Assembly: GCA_002387845.1 (NCBI GenBank)
Contig: DGLB01000071.1
Location: 1 to 64,000, forward strand
DNA length: 64,000 nucleotides
Origin: Stenotrophomonas maltophilia
Lineage (GTDB): Bacteria; Pseudomonadota; Gammaproteobacteria; Xanthomonadales; Xanthomonadaceae
Direction of reading: 5' to 3'
Positions 42,122 to 49,632 of this stretch are shown here, piece after piece. Within the stretch, counting starts at the first letter, position 1; the number at the start of each line of letters is the position of its first letter. Made by a program: the position numbers and the translations under genes. A model generated the notes under the pieces. It did no database searches. It was not told the DNA's origin and saw only the letters and a list, made by a program, of their open reading frames with translations.

Positions 42122-42312
42122 GAGGGGGTGTCGGGGTTGGCCTGGTTCATAGCTTGTGAAGCTGAATGGGGCCGTCGTACGATCCGGTGGTGCCACTACC
42201 CACCGATTCGGCTGCAGTGTGGCCATGGAAACTCGTCTGCCGGGCTCGTCCAACCCAATCACGCAGGATGCAGCAGTTGCAAGCAGCAGCTACGATTGGC
42301 GCGACGGGGCCG
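42119..42312. other. Gene-free stretch before the first 145-bp element
   Basis: About 190 bp without a convincing reading frame, promoter or repeat. With the repeat at 42313-42457 it separates tetR from the first orphan gene (448 bp in all from 42059 to 42506). Confidence 0.5.
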
Positions 42313-42457
42313 GTAGGGTCGCACGACAGTCGACCGCCGATAGCGGTGATCGGCGCGGTGGGGCATGATCTGTGGCGGAAGAGCGCTGCTTCGTTCGGTG
42401 GTCATGCCTTCCAGCAGCGAGGGTTGATATCGGCGGTCGACTGTCGTGCGACCCTAC
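42313..42457. repeat. 145-bp GTAG long-hairpin element, copy 1 (GCACGACAG subtype)
   Basis: Begins GTAGGGTCGCACGACAGTC and ends with its complement and CTAC at 42457. The outer arms match over about 29 bp and the inside also pairs imperfectly (CATGATC near 42364, GGTCATG near 42402). Exactly 145 bp, as are copies 2 and 3. Confidence 0.92.
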
Positions 42458-42506
42458 CGGCCATCGTGCTAGCCAGGATTCCGAACTGCCTGCGAGGAAG
42501 GGCAAC

Positions 42507-42983
42507 TTGACAGAGAGTTTCCCACGCGACGCAACCCACCCCTCCATCTGTGCCTACTTCTGGGCAGGAATTTCCTTGGGCATCAAGACGGCCGACGATG
42601 CGAACGCATGGGCGTACGACGTGATTGCGGCGTTGGATACACCGCCCATCGAGATAATCGAGATCGCCACTGCCCACGACAGTTGCGCGGCGATGGATGC
42701 ACTCAAGATCGGCGCGAGCAAGGCTGACTGGCAGCAGGCAGGACGATGGCTTCTGTCCAACACCTGCTCACGGCTTGCGGCGGGCCGGATTACTGTCTTG
42801 ACTGCGATCTGGATCTCCATGGACATCCGCGAGACGACTGGACTACCCAGGGATCTGCGGATGGATCTTTCCATTCTTGAAGACGATGTCAATCTCATTT
42901 CGAGCGGCATTGTTTCAGCACAGCAGTTGCAGGAGGAGGTGATACAGGTCCTGCAGAAATACGGCGCTTTGCCGCAGGAATGA
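42507..42983 (+). CDS. Orphan protein of unknown function between two repeat elements
   Basis: A 158-residue soluble protein I cannot place. The TTG start at 42507 has an excellent ribosome site (GAGGAAGGG, 42494-42502); an earlier ATG would lie inside the repeat and give a proline- and arginine-rich leader. The protein is acidic and helical-looking, with TADDANAWAYDVIAAL, ISMDIRETTG and a C-terminal LQEEVIQVLQKYGALP. Size, acidity and setting recall immunity or small cytosolic accessory proteins, but no family is recognised. Codons are less GC-biased than in neighbours (TTT, ATA, TCA appear), hinting at foreign origin. It is framed by copies 1 and 2 of the 145-bp element. Confidence 0.7.
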   Translation: MTESFPRDATHPSICAYFWAGISLGIKTADDANAWAYDVIAALDTPPIEIIEIATAHDSCAAMDALKIGASKADWQQAGRWLLSNTCSRLAAGRITVLTAIWISMDIRETTGLPRDLRMDLSILEDDVNLISSGIVSAQQLQEEVIQVLQKYGALPQE

Positions 42984-42999
42984 TGCGTGGCGCGATCTG

Positions 43000-43144
43000 G
43001 TAGGGTCGCACGACAGTCGACCGCCGATGACAGTGATCAGCGCATTTGGGAATGAGCTGTGGCGGAAGCGCATTTCTTCGTTCGAGGATCATGCCTTCCA
43101 GCAGCGATGATTGCTATCGGCGGTCGACTGTCGTGCGACCCTAC
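43000..43144. repeat. 145-bp GTAG long-hairpin element, copy 2 (GCACGACAG subtype)
   Basis: GTAG at 43000 to CTAC at 43144, same subtype and length as copies 1 and 3. It starts 16 bp after the stop of the orphan gene on its left. Confidence 0.92.
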
Positions 43145-43228
43145 CAAGCTTTCATTCGTGTGGCGGAGTGGATTGGCAAGCCGCGCCCGGAAGCGCATAT
43201 GATGGCTGCAGATCGCCAATGGAATGGA

Positions 43229-43654
43229 ATGATGCGTCGAACAGGCGTTGTACTGGCTGCCGTGATGGGACTCACCGCGTGCTCGAATCCGGGCGACTTC
43301 GATAACGGCCAAGGCCTGCTCAGGGAGTTCAAGTACCTGGGGTGCGAAGGCGAGTGGGAGGATGAATCCGATGCACCCGAGGTACTGCGCAAGCAGGAAG
43401 GTGCTGTGACGACCTATCTCGTTCGACATAACTCCGGCTGCGGCTACGACCGGGGCATGGCCTCGCAGGCAACGCTGAGCGGCGAAACGTTGAAACTGGA
43501 TTATCGGCTGGAAATGTCCGGCGACGGTGATAGGGCGGCCTGCATCTGTGAGTATCGGGCGAGGTTCAGGATCGCAACGCCGGCAACACCGATCAGCACG
43601 GTTGTGATCAACGGCAAAGACGCCAGGGTGAGTGACGGCGAAGCATTCCGGTAG
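43229..43654 (+). CDS. Orphan lipoprotein between two repeat elements
   Basis: A 141-residue exported protein. The signal (MMRRTGVVLAAVMGLTAC) ends in a lipobox, and the mature part holds four more cysteines (YLGCEGEW, NSGCGYDRG, AACICEYR) that could form two disulphides. No family is recognised. ATG 43229 (or 43232) follows GGAATGG; earlier frames run through the repeat. The stop TAG (43652-43654) is the TAG of the third 145-bp element. GC content is lower than in core genes. A role in the envelope is likely; nothing more can be said. Confidence 0.7.
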   Translation: MMRRTGVVLAAVMGLTACSNPGDFDNGQGLLREFKYLGCEGEWEDESDAPEVLRKQEGAVTTYLVRHNSGCGYDRGMASQATLSGETLKLDYRLEMSGDGDRAACICEYRARFRIATPATPISTVVINGKDARVSDGEAFR

Positions 43655-43795
43655 GGTCGCACGACAGTCGACCGCCGATGACGGTGATCGGCGCATTTGG
43701 GCATGAGCTGTGGCGGAGGCGCACCTCTCCGTTCGAGGGTCATGCCTTCCAGCAGCGATGATTGATATCGGCGGTCGACTGTCGTGCGACCCTAC
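43651..43795. repeat. 145-bp GTAG long-hairpin element, copy 3 (GCACGACAG subtype)
   Basis: GTAG at 43651 (which gives the orphan lipoprotein its stop) to CTAC at 43795. With copies 1 and 2 it makes the pattern element-gene-element-gene-element. Confidence 0.92.
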
Positions 43796-43880
43796 CCAGG
43801 CATTGCCTGTGTCGCATGCCATGGCAGTAACGGTTGGCATTGCCGGCACCGCATGCCGTGGTAATGGCGTCTGGCACGCG

Positions 43881-44414
43881 TCACCGGCGCAGCATGGGTA
43901 GCGGGTTCAATGGGTGGTGCAGACCATGGTGCCAGCCGAACTGCAGCAGCCGGCGGTGGAATCCCAGCCGGGGGAAGCGCGCCAGAATGCGCTTGAAGTC
44001 CTCGGACTGGACTCCGAACCGACGCACCCCGAGGGTGACGTCAATCCAGTCCGCTTTGCGGAAGGCCTCGATACGTGGATCGGCCGTGCCCGCCATCGCC
44101 GAGACCTGATGGTGATGGTCAATCATCGCCAGCACCAGCGGCACCAGGTCCTCGCAGCCTTCGGCCTGCAGATAGGCGCGCGCCTGGGCCTCGGAGGGCC
44201 CCAGATAGTCGAAGGTGCCGTCGGTCCAGATGCCCAGGTCATGGAAGGCGGCGGCGACCGAGAGCACATACCGGTCCTCATCACTTCCGGGTAACAGGCA
44301 CCAGTGGAAATTGGCCACCCGGTACGCGTGATTGCGATACGGCAGGTGGTCCTTGCCCAGTTCGGCAGCGTGGCGCTGCAGGATGGCATCGATCACGGGC
44401 AGGGCGTCGAGCAT
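43881..44414 (-). CDS. HD-domain protein, putative metal-dependent phosphohydrolase
   Basis: A 177-residue HD-superfamily protein. Metal ligands are likely His29 (RNHAYRVANF), the His58-Asp59 pair (AAAFHDLGIW) and Asp in the later ADWIDVTLG; MIDHHHQVSA adds further histidines. Such proteins hydrolyse phosphate esters of nucleotides or similar, but the substrate is unknown. ATG 44414 has AAGGAG 7-12 nt upstream. It is divergent from the lipase-like gene at 44619, and both may share the 204-bp region between them. Confidence 0.83.
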   Translation of the reverse strand: MLDALPVIDAILQRHAAELGKDHLPYRNHAYRVANFHWCLLPGSDEDRYVLSVAAAFHDLGIWTDGTFDYLGPSEAQARAYLQAEGCEDLVPLVLAMIDHHHQVSAMAGTADPRIEAFRKADWIDVTLGVRRFGVQSEDFKRILARFPRLGFHRRLLQFGWHHGLHHPLNPLPMLRR

Positions 44415-44618
44415 GGGGAGCTCCTTCGGACCCGGTCAGGGTCCACCTGTACGACACCATCCTACGCCCGCAGTTGCGTGGCCGTTGCTCCCCGGTGTGT
44501 GCGTTGGGCTTCCATACGGCATCCCCGGATGCCGGTCGCTCCCCCCTGATCGTCGTTCCTGTTGCCTGCCACCCGGTGGCGGCGGCATGGGCGTCCCTCC
44601 CCGTCGTGAGGATCTACC

Positions 44619-45518
44619 ATGAACAGCACCCTGCATGCCGTTGCTTCCGGTCCCGGCCGCCCCGGTCCGTCGCGCAGTGAGGAAATCATTGCCGGCGGCG
44701 AGGGCGAACTCTTCATCCGCAGCTGGCGACCGGCCGGCGTCCCCCGCGCGGTGCTGGCCATCGTGCCCGGCTTCAACTCCCACAGCGGCCATTATCTCTG
44801 GGCCGCCGAGCAGTTCACGGCGATGGGGCTGGCGGTGTACGCGGTTGACCTGCGCGGGCGCGGCAAGTCCAGCGGCCCGCGCTTCCACGTGCGGCACTTC
44901 GACGATTACCTGGCCGACGTGGACAGCCTGCTGCGCCTGGCGCGCGCGCGCGAGCCGGGGCTGCCGGTGTTCCTGCTGGGACACAGCGCCGGCGGCGTGA
45001 TCGCCACCGGTTACGCCCTGGAGCACCAGGACGAACTGGCCGGGCTGATCTGCGAGAGCTTCGCCTTCCGCGTTCCCGCGCCCGCACCGGTGCTGTCGTT
45101 GGTGCGCTGGCTCAGTGGCCCCTTCCCTACCCTGGGTGTGCTGAAGCTGCCGAACAAGGAATTCTCGCGTCTGCCCGAAGTGGTGAGAGCGCTCAATGCC
45201 GATCCCTTGATCGCCAACGAGAAGCAGACCGCGTTGACCGTGGCGCAGATGCTGGCCGGCAATGATCGGCTGGAACGCGGTTTCTCCAGCCTGCGCCTGC
45301 CGGTGCTGATCGTGCACGGCGACGCGGACAAGGTCACCGTGCCCGCCGGCAGCCAGATCTTCTTCGACAACGCAGGTTCGCAGGACAAGACCCTGAAGCT
45401 GTACAAGCACCACGCCCATGATCTGCTCAATGACGAAGGGCGTGAACAGGTGGTGGCCGACTTCGGGCAGTGGATCGAGCAGCACCTGCCACCGCAGCAG
45501 GCCGCTGGCGTTGCGTAG
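44619..45518 (+). CDS. Alpha/beta hydrolase, monoacylglycerol-lipase-like
   Basis: A 299-residue hydrolase. The nucleophile Ser123 lies in LLGHSAGGV, the acid Asp in VHGDADKVTVP and the His in KHHAHDLLND, a full triad. The oxyanion region is IVPGFNSHSGHY and the conserved VDLRGRGKSSGPR follows. This is the serine aminopeptidase/monoacylglycerol-lipase (Hydrolase_4) pattern. No signal peptide, so it acts in the cytoplasm, probably on lipid esters. The ribosome site is GAGGATC before ATG 44619. It meets the LysR gene tail to tail, 9 bp apart. Confidence 0.88.
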   Translation: MNSTLHAVASGPGRPGPSRSEEIIAGGEGELFIRSWRPAGVPRAVLAIVPGFNSHSGHYLWAAEQFTAMGLAVYAVDLRGRGKSSGPRFHVRHFDDYLADVDSLLRLARAREPGLPVFLLGHSAGGVIATGYALEHQDELAGLICESFAFRVPAPAPVLSLVRWLSGPFPTLGVLKLPNKEFSRLPEVVRALNADPLIANEKQTALTVAQMLAGNDRLERGFSSLRLPVLIVHGDADKVTVPAGSQIFFDNAGSQDKTLKLYKHHAHDLLNDEGREQVVADFGQWIEQHLPPQQAAGVA

Positions 45519-45527
45519 CGGCGAAGA

Positions 45528-46442
45528 TCAGACCACCGCGATGCCCTGCACCAGGCGCGCAGCCAGGCGTTCCTGCCTGAGCTGCGCCAGCCACCACTCC
45601 AGCGCGCGGCCCTGATGGTCGCCGCGCCACGCCACGTACAGCAGATTCGGCTCGCGCGGGTTGGCCATGGTCTTTTCGATCAGCGCACCCCGCTCCAGCA
45701 ACCCCGCCACGCGCTGACGCGGCAACCAGCCCACGCCCAGCCCTTCGCGCTGGGCGTGGATCTTGGCATGCATGCTGGGCACCGCCAGCGTGGATTGCCC
45801 GCCCTGCAATCCGTAGCCGCGTACGTCCACACGTCGCGAGGTGTCGGCCACCACCACGGCGCGGTGCTGCAGCAACGTCGCCACCTCCAGCGGTTCGCTG
45901 GCCTTGGCCAATGGGTGATGCGGTGCCACGGCGAACACCCAGTCCATCACCCCCAGTTCGAACCAGCGCAGGCCCGGAATCACCGGCGGTTCGTTGGTGG
46001 CACCGACCACGACATCCGCACGACCATCACGGAGTGCGTCCCAGGTGCCCGTGAGCACTTCATGGGTGATGCGCAGGGTCACGCCGCTGTCGAGCGCGTC
46101 GAACGCGCGGATCACCGGCAGCAGGGTTTCAAACTCCAGGATCTCGTCGGTGACGATCCACAGCCGGTCCTCCCAGCCGCCGGCCACCTGCTTCACCCGC
46201 CGGGTGAGGCGGTCCACATCGAGCATCAGCCGCGCCGCTTCCTGTGCCAGCAGCTGGCCGGCCGGGGTGAGCTGGAGGCGATAGCGGCGGCGGTCAAACA
46301 GCAGCGCATCAAAGCGTGCCTCCAGCTGCCGGGCGGCATGCGACACCGTGGACGGCGCCTTGCCCAGCCGGGCTGCCGCCCGCGACAGGCTGCCGGTCTC
46401 CCGGATCGCCTCCAGCAGAGCCAGTTCCTCAATGGACAACAT
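45528..46442 (-). CDS. LysR-type regulator divergent from an SDR gene
   Basis: A 304-residue LysR regulator. The DNA-binding start is IEELALLEAIRETGSLSRAAARLGKAPSTVSHAARQ, shown here in part as SLSRAAARLGKAPSTVSHA; the effector domain starts near residue 90 (LWIVTDEILEFETLLP). It is divergent from the SDR gene at 46547 with 104 bp between, so it most likely controls that gene. ATG 46442 is chosen because AAGGA lies 7 nt upstream, in the loop of a perfect small hairpin (46443-46459). Confidence 0.9.
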   Translation of the reverse strand: MLSIEELALLEAIRETGSLSRAAARLGKAPSTVSHAARQLEARFDALLFDRRRYRLQLTPAGQLLAQEAARLMLDVDRLTRRVKQVAGGWEDRLWIVTDEILEFETLLPVIRAFDALDSGVTLRITHEVLTGTWDALRDGRADVVVGATNEPPVIPGLRWFELGVMDWVFAVAPHHPLAKASEPLEVATLLQHRAVVVADTSRRVDVRGYGLQGGQSTLAVPSMHAKIHAQREGLGVGWLPRQRVAGLLERGALIEKTMANPREPNLLYVAWRGDHQGRALEWWLAQLRQERLAARLVQGIAVV

Positions 46443-46459
46443 GTTCGATCCTTTCGAAC
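46443..46459 (-). promoter_or_regulatory. Hairpin presenting the LysR ribosome-binding site
   Basis: GTTCGA (46443-46448) and TCGAAC (46454-46459) form a perfect 6-bp stem directly before the start codon; the 5-nt loop reads AAGGA on the minus strand, the Shine-Dalgarno core. It could tune translation, or be a LysR-type operator. Confidence 0.45.
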
Positions 46460-46546
46460 GAGTGCGCCGGGATTGTGGCACGGAAACGCCCGGAGCCCTC
46501 GCCACTATTGCCTTACAGCAATCGGCTGTGTCTGCAGGAGTAAACC

Positions 46547-47296
46547 ATGAACCGTTTCAACCAGAAGACCGTCCTGATCACCGGCGGCAGCAGCGGCATC
46601 GGCCTGGCCACCGCCCAGGCGTTTGCCGCCGAAGGGGCCCGGGTGGTCATCACCGGCCGCGACGCCACCAGTCTGGAACAGGCCCGCGCGGCACTCGGCC
46701 CGACCGCGCTGGCGGTGGTCAACGACGCCGGCGCGCCCACGGCGGCGCAGAGCCTGGCCGCGACCCTGAGCGCTGAAGGCATCCGTCTGGATGCGGTGTT
46801 CCTCAACGCGGGCGCGGCGAAGTTCGCCGCGTTCCCGGACGTGGACGAAGCGCTGTGGGACCAGATCTTCAACACCAACATCAAGGGGCCGTACTTCCAG
46901 TTGCAGGCCCTGCTGCCACTGCTCAACAGCGGTGCATCGGTGGTCATCAACGGCTCGATCAACGCGCGCATCGGAATGCCGAACACCTCGGTGTATGCGG
47001 CGAGCAAGGCGGCCGTGATCTCCCTGGCCAAGACCCTGTCGGCCGAACTGCTGCCGCGCGGCGTACGGGTCAACGTGCTCAGCCCGGGCCCGGTGGCCAC
47101 GCCGATCTACAACAAGCTGGGATTGGATGCGGCACAACTGGAAGCCACCGCCGCGCAGATCCAGAGCCAGATCCCGCTGGGCCGCTTTGGCACCCCGGAC
47201 GAGATCGCAGCCACGGTCCTGCATCTTTCCTCGCCGGAATCGGCCTACATCGTCGGTACCGAGATCATTGCCGACGGTGGCATGAGCCAGCTGTAA
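46547..47296 (+). CDS. Short-chain dehydrogenase/reductase
   Basis: A 249-residue classical SDR. The cofactor loop is VLITGGSSGIGLAT, the NAG motif is FLNAGAAKF, and the catalytic set is Ser137 (VINGSINA), Tyr150 and Lys154 (SVYAASKAA). After Lys lies the usual VRVNVLSPGPVATPIY. GRD at residues 37-39 after the second strand suggests NADP. The substrate is unknown. It is divergent from its likely LysR regulator. Its last bases (CTGTAA) begin a 239-bp tandem duplication. Confidence 0.92.
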   Translation: MNRFNQKTVLITGGSSGIGLATAQAFAAEGARVVITGRDATSLEQARAALGPTALAVVNDAGAPTAAQSLAATLSAEGIRLDAVFLNAGAAKFAAFPDVDEALWDQIFNTNIKGPYFQLQALLPLLNSGASVVINGSINARIGMPNTSVYAASKAAVISLAKTLSAELLPRGVRVNVLSPGPVATPIYNKLGLDAAQLEATAAQIQSQIPLGRFGTPDEIAATVLHLSSPESAYIVGTEIIADGGMSQL

Positions 47297-47347
47297 CCGG
47301 CGCTTGTGGTGTTGCTGGGACGCCGGCGGCCGATGGATGGTGCTTTG

Positions 47348-47493
47348 GTAGCGTCGGTCGATAGACGACGGCCGAGAACGGTGGTCGGTGCGACGAACGC
47401 ATGACCTACGACGCGAAAGCGCTTCTCCGTTCAAAGGTCATGCGTTCCAGCAGCGATGGGCGATCCGTGCGGTCGTCTGTCGACCGACCCTAC
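47348..47493. repeat. 146-bp GTAG element, copy 4
   Basis: GTAGCGTCGGTCGATAGACG at 47348 to CTAC at 47493, with the inner inverted repeat CGCATGACC / GGTCATGCG. Member of the GTCGACAGAC subtype. Confidence 0.9.
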
Positions 47494-47586
47494 CCCCCTC
47501 ATAACCCCGTAACCACGACCCGACGTCAGCTGTAACCGGCGCTTGTGATGCTGCCGGGACGCCTGCGGCCGATTGATCATGCTTTG

Positions 47587-47732
47587 GTAGCGTCGGTCGA
47601 TAGACGACGGCCGAAAACGGTGGTCGGCGCGACGAACGCATGACCTACGACGCGAAAGCGCTTCTCCGTTCAAAGGTCATGCGTCACAGCAGCGACGGGC
47701 GATACGTGCGGTCGTCCGTTGACCAACCCCAC
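47587..47732. repeat. 146-bp GTAG element, copy 5 (worn right arm)
   Basis: GTAG at 47587; the right arm reads GTCGTCCGTTGACCAACC and ends CCAC instead of CTAC, so the copy is decaying. Created by the tandem duplication with copy 4. Confidence 0.85.
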
Positions 47733-47765
47733 CCCAGTCACAACCCCGTCACCATGACCCCGGCG

Positions 47766-48653
47766 TCAATCGTTTCGTTGGCTCAACCACTCACGTGGCG
47801 AGCGGCCATTGCGCCGACGGAACGCCCGCGAGAACGTCGGCGCATCGGCGAAGCCCAGCTCCAGCGCCACCTGCTTCACCGGCCGCCCCGCACGCAGCAA
47901 TGAGGTCGCCACATTGAGCTTCCAGTCCAATGCATACGCCGCCGGGGTAGCGCCGGTGGCGGACTTGAACGCCGCAGCAAACGCACTGCGCGACATGCCG
48001 GCGTGATCGGCCATGCGCTCCAGCGTCCAGTCAGCTTCCGGGGCGGCATGCACCGCCATCAAGGCCTTGGCCAGGCGCGGCTCGGACAGGCCACGCATCA
48101 TGCCGGGCGTGACCTGGGCACGCTCGGGGTGGTCGATGATCCAGCGCAGCACTTGAATCAACACCACCTCGAACAAACGGTTGGCGAGCAGGCGCGAGCC
48201 GCAGCGGGCCTGGTCGGCCTCAGCGAACAGCAACTCCAGTGCCCCGCCGAGCCCGTCGATCTCGCGTAGCGGCAGCACCACCGCATCCGGCAGCGCCTGC
48301 ACGATGGGATTGCGGTTGCCGCCGTCGAAGTCGAGGGTGGCGCAGGTGAAGTCCGAACCGTCCACCGGAGGATTGATGAACTCGTGGTGCACCGCGCGCG
48401 GGAACAGCAGGAGGGTGGGTTCGCACAGCGGCGTGCGCTCGGTCTTTGCCCCCTGGCGCAGCAACAGCTCCATCTCGCCCCGACGCAGCACGTGCAGAAA
48501 ACCGCGGCCAGGTTGCGCGTCGAAGGTGCTCAGGCCGCATAAGGGACCGGCGTGGAACAAGCTGGCCTGAACCCGGAAGCGCTCCAGCACCGGCGTGAGC
48601 CGGTCGATGGCTGGAACCGCCGGGTCGGACGAAATGACATCAATCAGCGACAT
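47766..48653 (-). CDS. AraC-family regulator with cupin domain
   Basis: A 295-residue AraC-type activator. The N-half is the AraC 'cupin_6' ligand domain (LFHAGPLCGLSTFDAQPGRGFLHVL, short form), and the C-terminal 100 residues hold the paired helix-turn-helix (WTLERMADHAGMSRSAFAAAF and PVKQVALELGFADAPTFSRAFRR). ATG 48653 begins the conserved MSLIDVISSD. It is divergent from the AhpD-like gene at 48737 with 83 bp between, which is the natural target. Confidence 0.9.
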   Translation of the reverse strand: MSLIDVISSDPAVPAIDRLTPVLERFRVQASLFHAGPLCGLSTFDAQPGRGFLHVLRRGEMELLLRQGAKTERTPLCEPTLLLFPRAVHHEFINPPVDGSDFTCATLDFDGGNRNPIVQALPDAVVLPLREIDGLGGALELLFAEADQARCGSRLLANRLFEVVLIQVLRWIIDHPERAQVTPGMMRGLSEPRLAKALMAVHAAPEADWTLERMADHAGMSRSAFAAAFKSATGATPAAYALDWKLNVATSLLRAGRPVKQVALELGFADAPTFSRAFRRRNGRSPREWLSQRND

Positions 48654-48736
48654 ATAGACACCAAACGTCCTGCTCGGGTTCCTAGTATGACCGTCAACCG
48701 GCCACTTCGGACCGGTCCTCAACAGGAATCCAGACC

Positions 48737-49273
48737 ATGTCCCGTATCCCGCTCGTTACCCCCGCTGCCGCCACCGGCGACACTCAGGCCCTGCTCGGCC
48801 AGATCCACTCGGCGTTCGGAGCCACCCCCAACATGTTCCGTGCCGTGGCCAACTCCCCGGCCGCGCTGAAGAGCATGTGGGGTTCGTTCGGTGCCCTCGG
48901 CGGCGGCGTCATTCCGGCCGCGCTGGGCGAGAAGATCGCCGTGGCCATCGCCAATCGCAACGCCTGCGAATACTGTCTGGCCGCGCACACCGCATTGGGC
49001 CGCAAGGCCGGTGCCAGCAGCCAAGAGATGAGCGCGGCACAGGGCGGTCAGTCCGACGACCCGAAAACCGCCACCGCCCTGCATTTCGCCCTGCGGGTGG
49101 TGGAAGGTCGTGGCCAGATTGAAGACGGCGACGTGGCCCAGCTGCGCAGCGTCGGCTTCAACGATGAGGAGATCGTCGAGATCCTCGCCCATGTGGCATT
49201 GAACCTGTTCACCAACTACGTCAACGTCGCCTTCGCGGTGCCGGTCGATTTTCCCGGCGTGAAGCTGCGTTGA
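48737..49273 (+). CDS. Carboxymuconolactone decarboxylase/AhpD-family protein
   Basis: A 178-residue protein of the AhpD-like alkylhydroperoxidase superfamily. The catalytic CxxC with proton-relay His is C77EYC80LAAH84. The rest is all-helical, as in the family. Such proteins reduce peroxides through the two cysteines. It is divergent from an AraC regulator. The ribosome site is CAGGAAT before ATG 48737. It is followed after 65 bp by rof and may share its message. Confidence 0.9.
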   Translation: MSRIPLVTPAAATGDTQALLGQIHSAFGATPNMFRAVANSPAALKSMWGSFGALGGGVIPAALGEKIAVAIANRNACEYCLAAHTALGRKAGASSQEMSAAQGGQSDDPKTATALHFALRVVEGRGQIEDGDVAQLRSVGFNDEEIVEILAHVALNLFTNYVNVAFAVPVDFPGVKLR

Positions 49274-49338
49274 GTGTTCCGGCCGGGCGGGCCGCAGCAT
49301 GCGGTCCGCCTGTGCTCTCACCCACTCAGGAGTTCGCC

Positions 49339-49599
49339 ATGTCCCGGCCTTATGTTCCGATCAACTGCGAGTTTCACGATGTACTGGAAACCGTTTCAGT
49401 GCAGCGGCGTGCGGTGCCGATTGTGATTGAAGAGGACGGCAGCGTGCAGACCGTCCACGCCCGCATTGTCGATATCACCGCGCATGACGGGGTGGAGACG
49501 ATGCGGCTGGATGATGGCCGGATCGTGCGGTTGGACGCCATCGTCAGCGTTGATGGCGTGCACCGCGATGCATTCCCGCCGACGTGCAATGTCCGGTAG
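49339..49599 (+). CDS. rof: Rof-like Rho-binding antiterminator
   Basis: An 86-residue protein with the Rof/YaeO pattern: YVPINCEFHDVLETVSVQRR at the start, an inner pair of strands (VPIVIEEDGSVQTVHARIVDI) and the late MRLDDGRIVRLDAIVSVDG. Rof binds the Rho primary RNA site and blocks Rho-dependent termination. ATG 49339 has CAGGAG at 49327-49332. Its TAG stop (49597-49599) is part of a GTAG repeat. Rof homology is by eye but the opening motif is convincing. Confidence 0.8.
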   Translation: MSRPYVPINCEFHDVLETVSVQRRAVPIVIEEDGSVQTVHARIVDITAHDGVETMRLDDGRIVRLDAIVSVDGVHRDAFPPTCNVR

Positions 49600-49618
49600 C
49601 GCCGGCCGTTGGCCGGCA
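49596..49618 (+). repeat. Single SMAG-like palindrome after rof
   Basis: GTAGCGCCGGCCGTTGGCC begins at 49596 and closes near 49618. The GTAG gives rof its stop. It lies between the convergent rof and TonB receptor genes. Confidence 0.88.
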
Positions 49619-49632
49619 CTTCCGGCGCAGCA

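Larger units (their letters stand above)
47291..47768. repeat. 239-bp direct tandem duplication after the SDR gene
   Basis: The sequence from CTGTAACCGGCGCTTGTG at 47291 recurs at 47530 with the same order of parts up to the AraC gene end near 47768. Each unit contains one complete GTAG element. The first unit includes the SDR stop codon. Unit two is more worn. It fills the gene-free gap 47297-47765. Confidence 0.85.

Noticed and set aside
42313..43795. Regular repeats that might be a CRISPR array
   Set aside because: Repeats are 145-bp palindromes separated by whole genes of different length; no short spacers and no cas genes.
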